Shown piece by piece: positions 27,641 through 38,777 of a DNA stretch of 64,000 nt. The DNA lies in contig OW804097.1 of the NCBI GenBank assembly GCA_942159475.1, positions 37,212,298-37,276,297 on the forward strand. Direction: 5' to 3'. Under the pieces are notes generated by a model that worked only from the letters and a program-made list of their open reading frames with translations, ran no database searches and was not told the origin of the DNA. Both the position numbers and the translations under genes were made by a program. The stretch is from Sthenelais limicola (Eukaryota > Annelida > Polychaeta > Phyllodocida > Sigalionidae). Numbering within the stretch: position 1 is the first letter of the stretch; every line of letters begins with the position of its first letter.

Positions 27641-28060
27641 GCATTCCCTCATCACATGAAGCGGGGATGAGATCAGGATTAAATGAGATTTTCCCCTGTC
27701 ACTGAAATATTAGCATCGACAGGCTAAATAACTGAAACAAACAATTGTACATGGGTCAGATTTTCAGAAAATGTACACTTGGCAGCTGTACATATTTTGC
27801 AAATTTTGCTAAATTAGGCTGCAATTTGGCCAATACTAGGTAAAATCGAGAGTATTCAACATTGCATTGATTCTAGCAATCTCTTTGGCTAGGTCGAACT
27901 GTATTTTGAACTTTATTTTCGTCTGAAATATGGGTTATTTGAGAGGATTGGCGAAGTTGAATTGTACATTTTCTGAAATTCTGACCCGCATGTATTCTCT
28001 CATCACATGAAGTGGGGATGAGATCAGGATTAAATGAGATTCTCCCCTGCAACTGAAAGC
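27641..28060 (+). repeat. About 70-bp direct repeats flanking a MITE-A
   Basis: CATCACATGAAGCGGGGATG...TTTTCCCCTGTCACTGAAA (27650-27708) recurs at about 27999-28058 with few changes. One MITE-A lies between them. This is a small local duplication. Confidence 0.8.
27753..27987 (+). repeat. MITE-A, full-length 235 bp
   Basis: Both TIRs intact, forward orientation. Confidence 0.9.
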
Positions 28061-28735
28061 TTTGATCAGACAGATCTCCGTCCTTTAAAATAGGTTTGCC
28101 ATTTTACCATTTCACTCCTGATACTGTTAAGCAAGGCAATAGCGATGTTGCTAGTTCAAAGGTACATTGCATATAAGATTATTTTTACAATATTTGTATT
28201 CAGGTAATTTGCACACAAAAGTTTCCTTCCAAAAACACGGTCCGTTCGTCCTATCCTGATTGACAGTTTTATTTAGTTCTTCGAATGGGTTTCTATTATT
28301 TCGAAATTAAAAAGTAGTTTACCTCCCATCAAGATAGAAAGGTTAGATGAAGGATGTAGCTAATTATGTGATGTGGCCATTTAAATGATTTGTAGGTTCA
28401 TAAACCTAGCAGCCATTACCTTCTCAAAAGACATATCTTATACAAGAGTATATATACAGTGTAAAAACATTTCTGAAAACAAGAAAATCAACACGTTACT
28501 TCGCGTCTTGCTCTTACATACAAACCCTTGGATATTACGCTACATTTTTTCAAAAAAATAAAATTGACATTAATTCAAACCATACCCTTAAGTCAATAAT
28601 AGTCTAAAATCGTTGTACAAGCATACCATTTTTTCTCTTTTTTTTGTCTTTTCTCTTTCTTTTTATATATGCTTACTGCAGTAATGCAGATATGCTAAGT
28701 TATAGGATAAACACATACAATATGAGGTAATAACC
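28061..28735. other. No gene or known repeat seen
   Basis: AT-rich, with T- and A-runs. No ORF. Confidence 0.4.
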
Positions 28736-28886
28736 TTAAGGGTGATATATTAAAGATTATATCTGCACTTAAGTGTGATATATTAAAAATTATATCTCCA
28801 TTTGTGCAAATATGCACGGGTAGTATCGGCAAGGGAACAATGCATGTAAGAATCATTTTTCTTCATTTTTATCACCTCACGCATAT

Positions 28887-28987
28887 GGGTCAAGTCGTCG
28901 GAAAATGTACGATTGGCAGCTCTACACATCTAGCAAATTTTGCTAAATTGGGTTATTTGAGAGGATTTGTGAAGGCGAAGTGTACAT
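28887..28987 (+). repeat. MITE-A, internally deleted
   Basis: Left end GGGTCAAGTCGTCGGAAAAT joins directly to GGGTTATTTGAGAGGATTTG and the right TIR. The middle is missing. Confidence 0.75.
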
Positions 28988-28989
28988 TT

Positions 28990-29130
28990 CAAATTTCAGA
29001 AAATGTATAATTCTCCTCCAAATCTTCTCCAATCCTATTAAATAACACAAATTTAAGACAAAAATTAGGTTTAAAATTCTGTTCAACATAACCAAACACA
29101 TTGCTTGAATCAAGGCAAACCTTGTCAAAT
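28990..29130 (-). repeat. MITE-A, 3'-truncated, head-to-tail with the previous copy
   Basis: Starts inside the TIR (TTTCAGAAAATGTATAATTC) and ends at AAACCTTGTCAAAT. The same junction occurs inverted at 34310 and 35005, so it predates the arm duplication. Confidence 0.75.
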
Positions 29131-29210
29131 CCTTCAGTACAACTACAACCACTATTGGTATGGCATATGCAGCCAATCGGCTGGTTTTACTTGTTTTATG
29201 TAGTATCAAT

Positions 29211-29444
29211 GGGTGAAATCGCCAGAAAATGTACAATTCGCCTTCACTATTCTTCTCAAATAACCAAATGTTAGGCCAAAAATCAGGTTCAAAATTCAGT
29301 TAAATATATCCAAACAGATTGTTTGAATCAAGGCAATGTCAAATATCCTCAGATGTACTCAGTATTGACCATTTTACAGTCTAATTTAGCAGAATTTACT
29401 AAGTGTGTAGATCTGCCAATTGTACATTTTCTGAAGATCGGACC
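29211..29444 (-). repeat. MITE-A, GGGTGAAATCG variant, near full-length
   Basis: Left end GGGTGAAATCGCCAGAAAAT. Ends GAAGATCGGACC. Confidence 0.85.
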
Positions 29445-29449
29445 TATAT

Positions 29450-29673
29450 GGGTCAGATTTTCAGAAAATGTACAATTCGCCTTCACCAATCCTCTCAAAT
29501 AACCAACATTTAAGACGAAAATGATCTTCAAAATGCAGTTTACTAATACTTTAAACCAATGCGAAACCAAGTATACTCAGATATACCCAGTTCTCATTAT
29601 TTTTCAGCCTAATTTAGCAGAATTTTCCGATTTGTGTACAGCTGGCAATTGTACATTTTCTGAAAATCTGACC
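29450..29673 (-). repeat. MITE-A, near full-length
   Basis: Abuts the previous copy at its right. It is absent from the corresponding place in the right arm (about 34090), so it inserted after the arms formed. Confidence 0.85.
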
Positions 29674-29903
29674 TGTATATTCTTTATGCAAGAACCATGG
29701 CTTACAGCTTTATTAAAATGCCTTATGTAGATTGCCTTTTTTAACCACACTTATCTCGCACTCGGAGGCTTATCCTCCCATATCGTGTCAGACAATAAAG
29801 TAGTCAGTTTTATGCAGATAAGATCTGCAAACCAATTGTTGTATGAAGCCTTTCCATACTTTTCTCATGTGATGTACCCATACAATATGTATTGCATATA
29901 TAT

Positions 29904-29947
29904 GGGTCAGATTTTCAGAAAATGTACAATTGGCAGCTATATACATT
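29904..29947 (+). repeat. MITE-A left-end fragment
   Basis: GGGTCAGATTTTCAGAAAAT and ACAATTGGCAGCT, then homology ends. Its inverted counterpart is the terminus at 33858. Confidence 0.7.
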
Positions 29948-30347
29948 GGTATCAGGACCCCATTACCTACACAAGATATTTGAATAAGATATTTGAATAT
30001 TCAACAAGCCATAATCATTTCCTATCTCCTCATCCATTATACCCATCATATATTATAAATTCAACTGATTGACTTAAACAAATACAACAGAAATAGTAGT
30101 GTGTATACTAGTAACTGTATACTAGTAAATTTAACTATTATATACCTGTAACCCCTATTCAGTGACATAAGGTACCGTTAATATCATGACATGAGAAACC
30201 TTATTTCTTTATGTTAGCATACATGTATCTGTTTAATAATTACCTGAATAAAAATGTTTGGACAAAAAAAGGCATCCTCAGGGACGATGTTTACACTTTA
30301 CGTTTGCACATCGCATTGAAATCTAGTCCTTCTATTAGTGTTAAAAT
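29948..30347. other. No gene or known repeat seen
   Basis: AT-rich spacer inside the TTAA element. Confidence 0.4.
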
Positions 30348-31254
30348 GTGATGTGTTACAGGAAATGAGTCACAATTAGCGAAAAATGGGTTTTGAGATA
30401 TCATCATATTTGAAAGGATGAGATCAAGAGATTCCAATGATATTAAACAGTAGGACATCTAATACGTATTTCTATATTTTAAGTTTGATATTTCTATTTT
30501 TGAAAAAAAGTTTACAATATCTCCAGGTGGACATTTCCAAGTAAAGTAGCTAAATATCCTCTACAAGATGACCTTAGGAATCCATGTATATATTGAATAC
30601 ACAGTCTTGCAATTTGGTACATGTATTTATGCTACAAGAAGCGTTGTGGGGTGGCCCACACTGACGGCGATGGGCTTTGTGATAGAATTTGATGAATAAC
30701 CTTTGCAATGAGTATGGAAATCGATTATCACCAAAGTGCGTCGCAAAGTGTGTCGCAATAGACTTTTGTTATGACATAGTTTGAGGCAGAGTTTTGCGAT
30801 ATACTTGACTTTAGCAGACAATTTTGAGTTCTATATCGAAAAAGGCTATCACAAAACCCATTGCAAAGCAGAACACACTTTTGCGATCAATCACAAAGCA
30901 TATTAACTTCTCCCGATAGACTAGATATCGCAAACAAATATTAAACATGTTGAATAATTTGCACTTAACTCTGCGACTTTTTCCATCACAAAACCTGTCG
31001 CAAAACCTATCGGGAAGTAGCCCAAACTGCTGCGACAGGATTATGTTTGTGATAGAAAATATTCCATTTCATCGCGAACCTTATTGCAAAGTTTGTCACT
31101 AAGCCAATCCCCATCAGTGTGGCCCCATATATATACATTATATATATTAAGCACCCTGAAAATTAAAACATTACCACAAAGACATCTTGTGTATAAAACA
31201 CTTTGAAAAAAATGTTTTTTTCGACTTGTGACTCATTTTCTTAAACCACAACAC
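30348..31254 (+). repeat. MITE-C carrying a nested element, AAAT target duplication
   Basis: Left TIR GTGATGTGTTACAGGAAATG, right TIR CGACTTGTGACTCATTTTCT...CAACAC. AAAT lies on both sides (30344-30347 and 31255-31258). The element at 30646-31127 splits its interior between GCTACAAGAAG and TTAAGCACCC. Confidence 0.85.
30646..31127. repeat. Element D, inverted-repeat insert of about 480 bp
   Basis: TGGGGTGGCCCACACTGACG at the left mirrors CCCATCAGTGTGGCCCCA at the right. The interior repeats short TCGCAAA / TTTGCGA motifs on both strands. No ORF. Seen only once here. Confidence 0.65.
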
Positions 31255-31631
31255 AAATGTAAATCATCACCATCTGTAGAGATCTGTGTTAGTGGGAATT
31301 GGATACAGTATTGTGCAATAATGCCAATAGAGACTGTGGCAGGGAGGGGCTTAATAATCTCCATTATGTGGGGACACATTTCTGCAATCAACGGATCAAC
31401 TGTAGCATATCATATCCCTGAAGCTCTACAATGATACGGGGATTCTGATTAAGACATGGATCCTCCTATAGTTTACTCCTCCCCCGCAAGAGGCTTAGGT
31501 TAATCTCTGGTGGGAAAAATATCCTAAGGATTCCTCCTGGAGGAAAAGCTTGTATCCATATATTGCGCTAATTCATAGTCACACTTGAGAGGGATTTACT
31601 TGACATTGTTTCCTTCTTGAAGAGTTATATA
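31255..31631. other. No gene or known repeat seen
   Basis: No supported ORF. Contains GGATTCCTCCTGGAGGAAAA, a short palindromic stretch. Confidence 0.4.
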
Positions 31632-31908
31632 TGATACATCGCATATATGACAGTCGCAAAACACAGATTTTGCGATATTATCATATTTAAAAAGATGAGA
31701 TCAAGCCGATTCTAATGATAGTAAACATTAGAACAGCGATTAAATATTCAAATATTTTACCTTTCATATTTTTATTTTTGAAAGATAAATTTGCCATATA
31801 TTTATTGATGCGTTACTACCAGTAAAGTAACTAAAACATACGAATAAATAATCTTGGAAAATCTTCCGTTTGCCACTTGTGACTCATTTTCCTGTAACAC
31901 ATCCCATG
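31632..31908 (+). repeat. MITE-C, internally deleted
   Basis: GACAGTCGCAAAACACAGA at the left and CCACTTGTGACTCATTTTCC at the right. The middle is shortened. Confidence 0.75.
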
Positions 31909-31928
31909 TATGAGTTGATGTGGTGTTT

Positions 31929-32129
31929 TGTACTGTATGCCCCCTGCAATATTTCCCCGCAATTCGCCGTAAAGTAGCTAATTACGTTAATCAACACCTG
32001 GCCAAGGAAGCCCAAGCATGTGCTTGTGCCCCTGTTTGTCATTTTTGACATGCCCTTCTTATGGCAATATATATGGCATGTATGAAAACGTCAAGGAAGG
32101 CATCAGACCGCTTTAGGAACGTTGCAACT
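31929..32129 (+). repeat. Dispersed repeat O, copy 1 (empty site for a MITE-A)
   Basis: Inverted relative of 51649-52089. The site CTTGTG at 32023-32028 is uninterrupted here but filled with a MITE-A in the other copy. Confidence 0.8.
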
Positions 32130-32189
32130 AAAGTGCCTATAGGCTGGTCCACTAAGCCGACTCTCATGCAATTTTCACAGAATTCAGTG

Positions 32190-32371
32190 GAGTGAGTGAG
32201 TGAGATTGGTTGCTTTACACCCTTATCAACACATTGATGGTTATATCAAGGGCGGGAGAGCTGAGAGGGAGGCAGTTTATGATCATACCCAGGAAATAGA
32301 GATAGAGAAGAAGGGAGAGAGAGACAGAGAAAAAGAGACAGAAAGGCAGTTTATGGTCTTGCCCAGCTAAC
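32190..32371 (+). repeat. Dispersed repeat K, copy 1
   Basis: GTGAGTGAGTGAGATTGGTT, CAAGGGCGGGAGAGCTGAGA and a GA-rich tail recur at 54541-54721. From memory, GTGAGTGAGTGA...TTTTACGCC repeats are common in mollusc genomes. Confidence 0.75.
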
Positions 32372-33184
32372 AGGGAATTTAGTGGAAAAGAGTGCTATAT
32401 ATGTGGGAAAGATGTCTCCTGTTTATTGCCCATATCCTTTGGTATCCAAGCGAATTTCTACGTATAACACATTCCCAGGATCTATCAATAACCATCCATC
32501 TATAGGTTATGTTTTATTGATGAATATATCCTTGCCTTAGAATTGTATTTTGCACTTATCTTAGAACTAGCCTTCTTGAAATCTGCAAGCACCAAGGACA
32601 ATATCCCCAAGAGTGTGGTGATGCATTTGTGCAGTGTTACATACTTACAAAGGGAAAATGCTTGAAATAGCGAAACCCTTCAATCAGAACCTAACTTTAC
32701 AAGGATGTGTTTGCAAGCAGATCCATGTTCAATGTCCACCTGTCGTTTGAATGTTTCTGACTTCTCATCTTGTCTCTTCAGAAGAAGGAGCTGGTTATTT
32801 ATTCAGGAGGCGCTACTGTGTCTCTTTACTATTCATTATCCGGTGGCTTCTTTCCCTTCTTTTCTGTCCTCAGACTTCTGTCATCTTCTTTATTGCGGTG
32901 GTGTAAGAACTAGAGACTGAGCCTTAAGCTGTGACGACGCCTTGCGAAATGTTTCAAGTGAGAGCATTGGGAAAACGGTCGTTTACAACCCAGGACACTA
33001 GAGTTATCGGAGATGAAAGGAGTTCCATTGGGCTAAATCACAGTGTTGTTTTATGTGTAGAGACCATTCTTCGATTTACAGACATTGTGTTGAAAGGGCA
33101 TTCATAAGCTTTGCATAGGCGTACGTTGTAATACACTCAATGCATTGTATTGCAGAAATGTGCCGCATACTGTTTCTTCAAACA
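32372..33184. other. No gene or known repeat seen
   Basis: The 71-codon ORF at 32705 has no recognisable motif and is not called. Confidence 0.4.
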
Positions 33185-33402
33185 TTGGTACAGCCAAACC
33201 CACATAATGTCCTCAACCCTTGGTACAGCCAAACCCACATAATATCCTCAACCCTTGGTACAGCCAAACTCACATAACGTCCTCAACCCTCGGTACAGCC
33301 AAACCCACATAATGCCCTCAACCCCTGGTACAGCCAAACCCACATAATGTCCTCAATCCTTGGTACAGCCAAACCCACATAATGCCTTAACCCTTGGTAC
33401 AG
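33185..33402 (+). repeat. 35-bp minisatellite, six copies plus a partial
   Basis: Unit TTGGTACAGCCAAACCCACA followed by TAATGTCCTCAACCC, with few changes between units. The last units are one to two bases shorter. Confidence 0.9.
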
Positions 33403-33406
33403 TCTA

Positions 33407-33460
33407 TCAGGTAATATCAATTTTGCGACTTGTGACTCATTTTCCTGGAACACATCACAT
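33407..33460 (+). repeat. MITE-C right-end fragment
   Basis: CAATTTTGCGACTTGTGACTC through ACACATCACAT. The minisatellite replaces the rest. Confidence 0.75.
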
Positions 33461-33620
33461 ATAGAATTCTCTAATGTCATATGAGTCATTAGTTTATTTG
33501 ATATTCATAACAATATATCATATCTAGGGGTAGACTTTCTTGAGAGCAAAGCCCAAGGCGAAAAAAACGTCAAAGTTGTTTTTCCCCGGAAATATTGTCT
33601 TACAAGTGTATTATGTATAT

Positions 33621-33858
33621 GGGTGAAATCGCTAGAAAACGTACAATTTGTCTTCTCTAATCCTATCAAATAATGCAAATTTAAGACAGAAATGGCTTTC
33701 AAAATGCAGTTTAACCTATCCAAACAGATTTCTAGAATCAATGCAATGCCGAATATACTTAATAAATTGATCTAGTATTGACCAAATTTCAGTCTAATTT
33801 ATCAGAATTTATTAAATGTATATAGCTGACAATTGTACATTTTCTGAAAATCTGACCC
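33621..33858 (-). repeat. MITE-A, GGGTGAAATCG left end, ATAT flanks
   Basis: ATAT on both sides (33617-33620 and 33859-33862). It lies just inside the right arm of the TTAA element. Confidence 0.85.
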
Positions 33859-34094
33859 ATATATATATGTAATACATATTGTATGGGTATGTCACATGAG
33901 AAAAGTATGGAAAGGCTTCAAACAACAATTGGTTTGCAGATCTTATCTTAACTGCATAAAACGTTTCACTTTATTGTCTGACACAATATCGGAGGATAAG
34001 CCTCCGAGTACGAGATAAGTGTGGGTAACAAAGGCGATCTACATAAGGCATTTTAATGAAGCTGTAAACCATGGTTCTTGCATAAAGAATATAT

Positions 34095-34310
34095 CTTCAG
34101 AAAATGTACAATCGGCAGATCTACACATTTAGTAAATTCTGCTAAATTAGACTGTAAAATGGTCAATACTGGCTATATCTGAGGATATTTGACATAACCT
34201 TGATCTAAACAATTTGTTTGGTTATGTTGAACTGAATTTTAAACCTGATTTCTGTCTTAAATTTGTGTTATTTGATAGGATTGGAGAAGATGAATTGTAC
34301 ATTTTCTGAA
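34095..34310 (+). repeat. MITE-A, outer left TIR missing
   Basis: Begins CTTCAGAAAATGTACAATCG and ends TTGTACATTTTCTGAAAT. The right two thirds are duplicated at 34851-35005. Confidence 0.8.
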
Positions 34311-35544
34311 ATTTGAAATGTACAATTCGCCTTTACAAATCCTCTCAAATAACCTAAATTTCGGACAAAAATGAGGTTAAAAATCAATCCAACATAACCA
34401 AATAGTTTGTCTGAATCATCGTTATCACAGATATACACTGATATACCTGGTATTTATCATCTTTTGGTTGCCTTGTGCAAAATTTGCTAAATGTGTAGAG
34501 CTGCCAATCGTACATTTTCTGATGACATGTCCCCAATATGCATGAGGTGATAAAAATGAAGGAAAATGATTCTCATAATCATCGTTCCCCTGCCAATACT
34601 ACCTGTGCGTATTTGCACAAATGGAGATATACTCTGTATTATTTCACCCCTCTTGGGAGTTGCCTATACCTTCAGCATTCTATCTCCCGCTCAGTGGGAG
34701 CGGGTGATAACATGAAAATTACCACGCCCCCGACTGATACAACAACATTTTGACATTTTGATTTTGCTCATATTATCGCCCACTCGATCGTTTTACCGAT
34801 TTTCTCTGGAAATGATCAAGCTAGGAACTTAAAATCAAAAGTTAGCTTCTAAAATGGTCAATACTGGCTATATCTGAGGATATTTGACATAACCTTGATC
34901 TAAACAATTTGTTTGGTTATGTTGAACTGAATTTTAAACCTGATTTCTGTCTTAAATTTGTGTTATTTGATAGGATTGGAGAAGATGAATTGTACATTTT
35001 CTGAAATTTGAAATGTACAATTCGCCTTTACAAATCCTCTCAAATAACCTAAATTTCGGACAAAAATGAGGTTAAAAATCAATCCAACATAACCAAATAG
35101 TTTGTCTGAATCATCGTTATCACAGATATACACTGATATACCTGGTATTTATCATCTTTTGGTTGCCTTGTGCAAAATTTGCTAAATGTGTAGAGCTGCC
35201 AATCGTACATTTTCTGATGACATGTCCCCAATATGCATGAGGTGATAAAAATGAAGGAAAATGATTCTCATAATCATCGTTCCCCTGCCAATACTACCTG
35301 TGCGTATTTGCACAAATGGAGATATACTCTGTATTATTTCACCCCTCTTGGGAGTTGCCTATACCTTCAGCATTCTATCTCCCGCTCAGTGGGAGCGGGT
35401 GATAACATGAAAATTACCACGCCCCCGACTGATACAACAACATTTTGACATTTTGATTTTGCTCATATTATCGCCCACTCGATCGTTTTACCGATTTTCT
35501 CTGGAAATGATCAAGCTAGGAACTTAAAATCAAAAGTTAGCTTC
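34156..35544 (+). repeat. Exact tandem duplication, 2 x 695 bp
   Basis: 34156-34850 and 34851-35544 read identically by eye over their whole length, while MITE copies elsewhere differ by many percent. The junction is GTTAGCTTCT|AAAATGGTCA. It is either very recent or an assembly artefact. Confidence 0.95.
34312..34525 (-). repeat. MITE-A, reverse, duplicated at 35007-35220
   Basis: AAATGTACAATTCGCC through CAATCGTACATTTTCTGATG. Exact second copy 695 bp downstream. Confidence 0.8.
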
Positions 35545-35647
35545 CATCTATATATATCACCCTTCAGGGCAGATATAATTTTTAATATATCACCCTTAAG
35601 CGAGGAACAGTGGGTTATTGAATGTCAATCTGTCAGCAGTAAACACG

Positions 35648-35831
35648 AAAACAAGTGGAAGCTCTGCGGTATGCCTTGCCATGGGTTGTGCTGGTTCTGT
35701 AGGTGGAGAGGAATGACGAGGTCCTTGCCTACATGGTCAGTGAACCGTGTAGGCAGGACCTCGCCACTCCTCACCAACACAGCACCATCGCAAGGCTTAC
35801 CGCAGAGCTTACCGCAGCCAGTGGAGACCAC
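35648..35831. repeat. Foldback element H, copy 1
   Basis: Palindrome-like: GCCTACATGGTCAGTGAACCGTGTAGGC at the centre, and AGCTCTGCGG... answered by CCGCAGAGCTTACCGCAG. Ends CCAGTGGAGACCAC. Second copy at 38441-38634. Confidence 0.75.
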
Positions 35832-35879
35832 CCTTTATTGTCAGTGAATTGTCTGGTTTAATTGTATGCCACATTAATA

Positions 35880-36221
35880 GGGGACTTGCATAGCCGCCAT
35901 TTTGAATCTTGATTCGCCTGGAATTATGGGACTAATGGTACAGTCTAAAATATGTAGAAAACATGCCCTGTTAAGCATGGAATATTTATTAATTTTCTAA
36001 TGTCAATATCTTCGTATTATACATTTTTTCCTAACCCAAGCCTCCATCTTTCCCATCATGCATTTGGTTAACATATACCATTTACGGAAGCTGTGATATT
36101 GTTGAAAACATTCTTGCAATTTTCGATAGAAATCTTTCAAAATATTTGTATGTCAGATTTCATCAGAATCTATTTCAGCATGCACCGTAACAGACATGCG
36201 CAGTGGCACAGGGAAATCGCC
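35880..36221 (+). repeat. MITE-G, copy 1, TA target duplication
   Basis: GGGGACTTGCATAGCCGCCA at the left, CATGCGCAGTGGCACAGG near the right, TA on each side (35878-35879 and 36222-36223). Three copies in the window. Confidence 0.8.
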
Positions 36222-36412
36222 TATTAAGCCCTAGCTTTCATGACTGCCTGTAAAGAATTCGTTAGTTAGCCACCGATGACGACCTTATCATAAAATAGAG
36301 TTGTCTGTTAGACGAGATAACATCAGTGCAGTTCAAAATTCATTAACATGTGGAGAATGAATCAATGCCGATGGAACTGAGTGTCCTGAATCAATATGGA
36401 TTATTGATGCTT

Positions 36413-36647
36413 GGGTCATTTTTTCAGTAAATGTCCAATTGGCAGCTGTACATAATAAGGAAAGTCAGCTAAATTAGGCTGAAAAATGATAAATACAGAG
36501 TATTTATGTGTATATTGGGCATGGCATTGATTTAAAGTATCAGTTCTGTTATATTAATCTGTATTTTGAAGCTTATTTCTGTCTTAAATATGGGTTATTT
36601 GAGAGGATTGGTGAAGGCGAATTGTACATTTTCTGAAAATCTCAACC
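36413..36647 (+). repeat. MITE-A, full-length 235 bp, GCTT target duplication
   Basis: GCTT precedes (36409-36412) and follows (36648-36651). TIRs slightly diverged (GGGTCATTTTTTCAG). Confidence 0.9.
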
Positions 36648-36701
36648 GCTTACTGTACATTCTTCAGAGCTGATGTGCACAATACAGAGAGACCTGGTAG
36701 T

Positions 36702-36923
36702 GGGTCAGATCTTCAGAAAATGTACAATCTGCAGATCTACACATTAAGGAAATTCTGGTAAATACGGCTGAAAAATGGTCAATACTAGGTATATATGAGT
36801 ATATTTGGTATTGGGTTGATTCAAACAATCTGTTTGGTTGTGTTGAACTGCGTTTTGAACCTCATTTTTGGCTTAAATTTGGGGTTATTTGACAGGGTTG
36901 GTGTAGGCCAATTGTACATTTTC
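36702..36923 (+). repeat. MITE-A, right end shortened
   Basis: GGGTCAGATCTTCAGAAAAT at the left. The right TIR stops at TTGTACATTTTC and a second TTGTACAT follows. Confidence 0.8.
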
Positions 36924-37140
36924 AATTGTACATCTATTGCTTTCAATTCTGAGTGAAAATGTAGCAGAACTCGTATTGCGTGATGAATATAAATATTATA
37001 ATATATTATACTTTATATATCATAATATAAATGAGTGATTAAACATTAAACATCTAAATTTAGCAGACACAGCTTTTGGGTTTGATTTACTGGGCTTCTG
37101 TCACCGGGTTTACCTAGTCATGTTGATAAAATTGCTAGTT

Positions 37141-37356
37141 GGTCAGATCTGCAGATAAACATATTTAATGAATTTGGTTTAATTAGACTGAGAATTGGTC
37201 AATTGTAGGTGTATCCGAGTATATTCGATATTGCCTTGATTTAAACAATCTGTTTGGTTATGTTTAACTGAATTTTGAACCTTATTATCGACATAAATTT
37301 TGATTCTTTAAGAGAGGTTTGGTGAAGGGAAACTATATTTTCTGGCGATTCCAACC
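37141..37356 (+). repeat. MITE-A, degenerate
   Basis: GGTCAGATCTGCAGATAAAC to TTTCTGGCGATTCCAACC. Old copy. Confidence 0.7.
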
Positions 37357-38277
37357 TAGTATGTCTTCCCCATCACTTAGATACTTCGACATACGCATCT
37401 ACTCTGTTCTCTATATAGGAGCTCTAACCTAGCAAGTATCTCCTCAGACATCCTGAAAACTTAGTACGCTGTCTGCTTAAGTACTACGGGTATCTGATTA
37501 CTATTGGAGTAAAACAGAGCATATCCTGGTCGCTAAAGTAACTTCATCAAGAAATGGTTGCCCGAGCATACTGTTCCTAGTCTGGGTGATGGCTACCGAT
37601 TTTTTTAAAAAACAGTTTTATTTGGCAGAATTTCACAGATGTCTCACCTCCGAATTAGAGAAATATACACGTTTTAAACATCTAACAAGTTACACCAATA
37701 TACATGCTTTTTACCTTACTATTGAAAATAAACAATCTTAGATCTTCAATTTTTGGTCAATCGTTACCCAATGTCTACAGAATTCACTCTAGGTCCAAAC
37801 CCTCAGATCAGATAAGAATGGTGTGTCAGCCTACTTCGCTAATTTGGTTCCTGGTTTAGGAGTCGGCGTTTTAATGGGAATATAATGAAATGTTGCGGTC
37901 TTAATGGAATTATAATGGCACATTGCGGTTTGAGGCGAGAGGCTTTCCCTCCGTTTGAAGGGACTCTCTCAACTTTGGGCCTAGACTGAGTAGAGTATAT
38001 ACTCCTTGTTAGGCAGTTTACATACATAGGAAAGAACAAAGAATTAAATATCGGCCTCAAGTAAAAAAGAAATATACGTGTATCAGAAGTCTGTTTGCAA
38101 GAGAATAGAGATTCGAGAGGTTCACAAGAGATTTGTTGGCTTTCATCCATTGTTTTTAATGGAACTGGTAGAGAAATAAAGCATTAAGCATCCATTTTAG
38201 CGTCATAGTCAGTGATTACAAACTTGTATAACTCTCCGCACATTAACACATCCCATTAAGACCTGGTTAAAACAATA
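37357..38277. other. Unassigned, with a family I fragment
   Basis: No gene. GGCTTTCCCTCCGTTTGAAG...CTCTCTCAACTTTGGGCC (37950-37982) is the inverse of 57449-57507 and resembles 55913-55965. The 103-codon ORF on the - strand at 37839-38150 shows no family motif. Confidence 0.45.
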
Positions 38278-38777
38278 GGGGAGTTGCATGTCCCACTGCG
38301 CATGTATGTTAAGTGCATTATCGAAAATTCCAAGAATTTGCTTACCAATATCATATCATATCATTTTTTTAAGTGGGCTATAAAAATCAAATGCATGATG
38401 TGAAAGATGGGGAATTGTGTCATGGAAACATATGAAAAGGGTGGTCTCCACTGGCTGCGATAAGCTCTGCAGTAAGCCTTGCGATGGTTTGTGCTGGTTC
38501 TGTAGGTGGAGAGGAATGACAAGGTCCTGCCTACATGGTTCACTGGCCATGTAGGCAGGACCTTGCCACTTCTCACCATCACAAGGCTTACCGCAAAGCT
38601 TATCGCAGAGCTTACCACAGCCAGTGGAGACCACGCTAAACATATGGATATTGACATTAGAGCATTGATAAATATTCCATGCTGAACATGGCATCTTTTT
38701 GATAGATTTTACACTGTACCATTACTCCCATAATTCCATGCGAATCAAGAATCAAAATGGCGGCTATGCAAATCCCT
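38278..38777 (-). repeat. MITE-G, copy 2, split by foldback H, TA duplication
   Basis: TA flanks at 38276-38277 and 38778-38779. The reverse orientation relative to copy 1 is shown by CACTGCGCATG at the left and AAAATGGCGGCTATGCAAAT at the right. Element H interrupts it after CATGGAAACATATGAAAA. Confidence 0.8.
38441..38634. repeat. Foldback element H, copy 2
   Basis: 194-bp near-perfect palindrome: GTGGTCTCCACTGGCTGCG at the left, CAGCCAGTGGAGACCAC at the right, with GCAGGACCTTGCC / AAGGTCCTGCC in the stem. Confidence 0.85.

Larger units (their letters stand above)
28736..35599. mobile_element. TTAA-flanked element with long inverted arms, 6.9 kb
   Basis: TTAA at 28736-28739 and 35596-35599 borders GGGTGATATATTAAA... 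and its complement. The left arm (to about 29935) reappears inverted at about 33860-35595: for example GCAAGAACCATGGCTTACAG (29689) against CTGTAAACCATGGTTCTTGC (34062), and ATCTCCATTTGTGCAAATA (28794) against ATTTGCACAAATGGAGATAT. TTAA target sites are typical of piggyBac and Kolobok groups. The right arm is longer owing to a 695-bp duplication, and the left arm has gained MITE-A copies. No transposase ORF lies in the 30-33.8 kb core, so it is non-autonomous, or a composite. Confidence 0.7.

Noticed and set aside
32705..32920. 71-codon ORF
   Set aside because: No motif and no context. Length is within chance expectation.
33185..33402. Repeat array considered as CRISPR
   Set aside because: Units are directly adjacent without unique spacers, and the window is eukaryotic. 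It is a minisatellite.
34538..35448. Two identical 71-codon ORFs
   Set aside because: They are identical only because of the exact 695-bp duplication, and they run through MITE-derived sequence.
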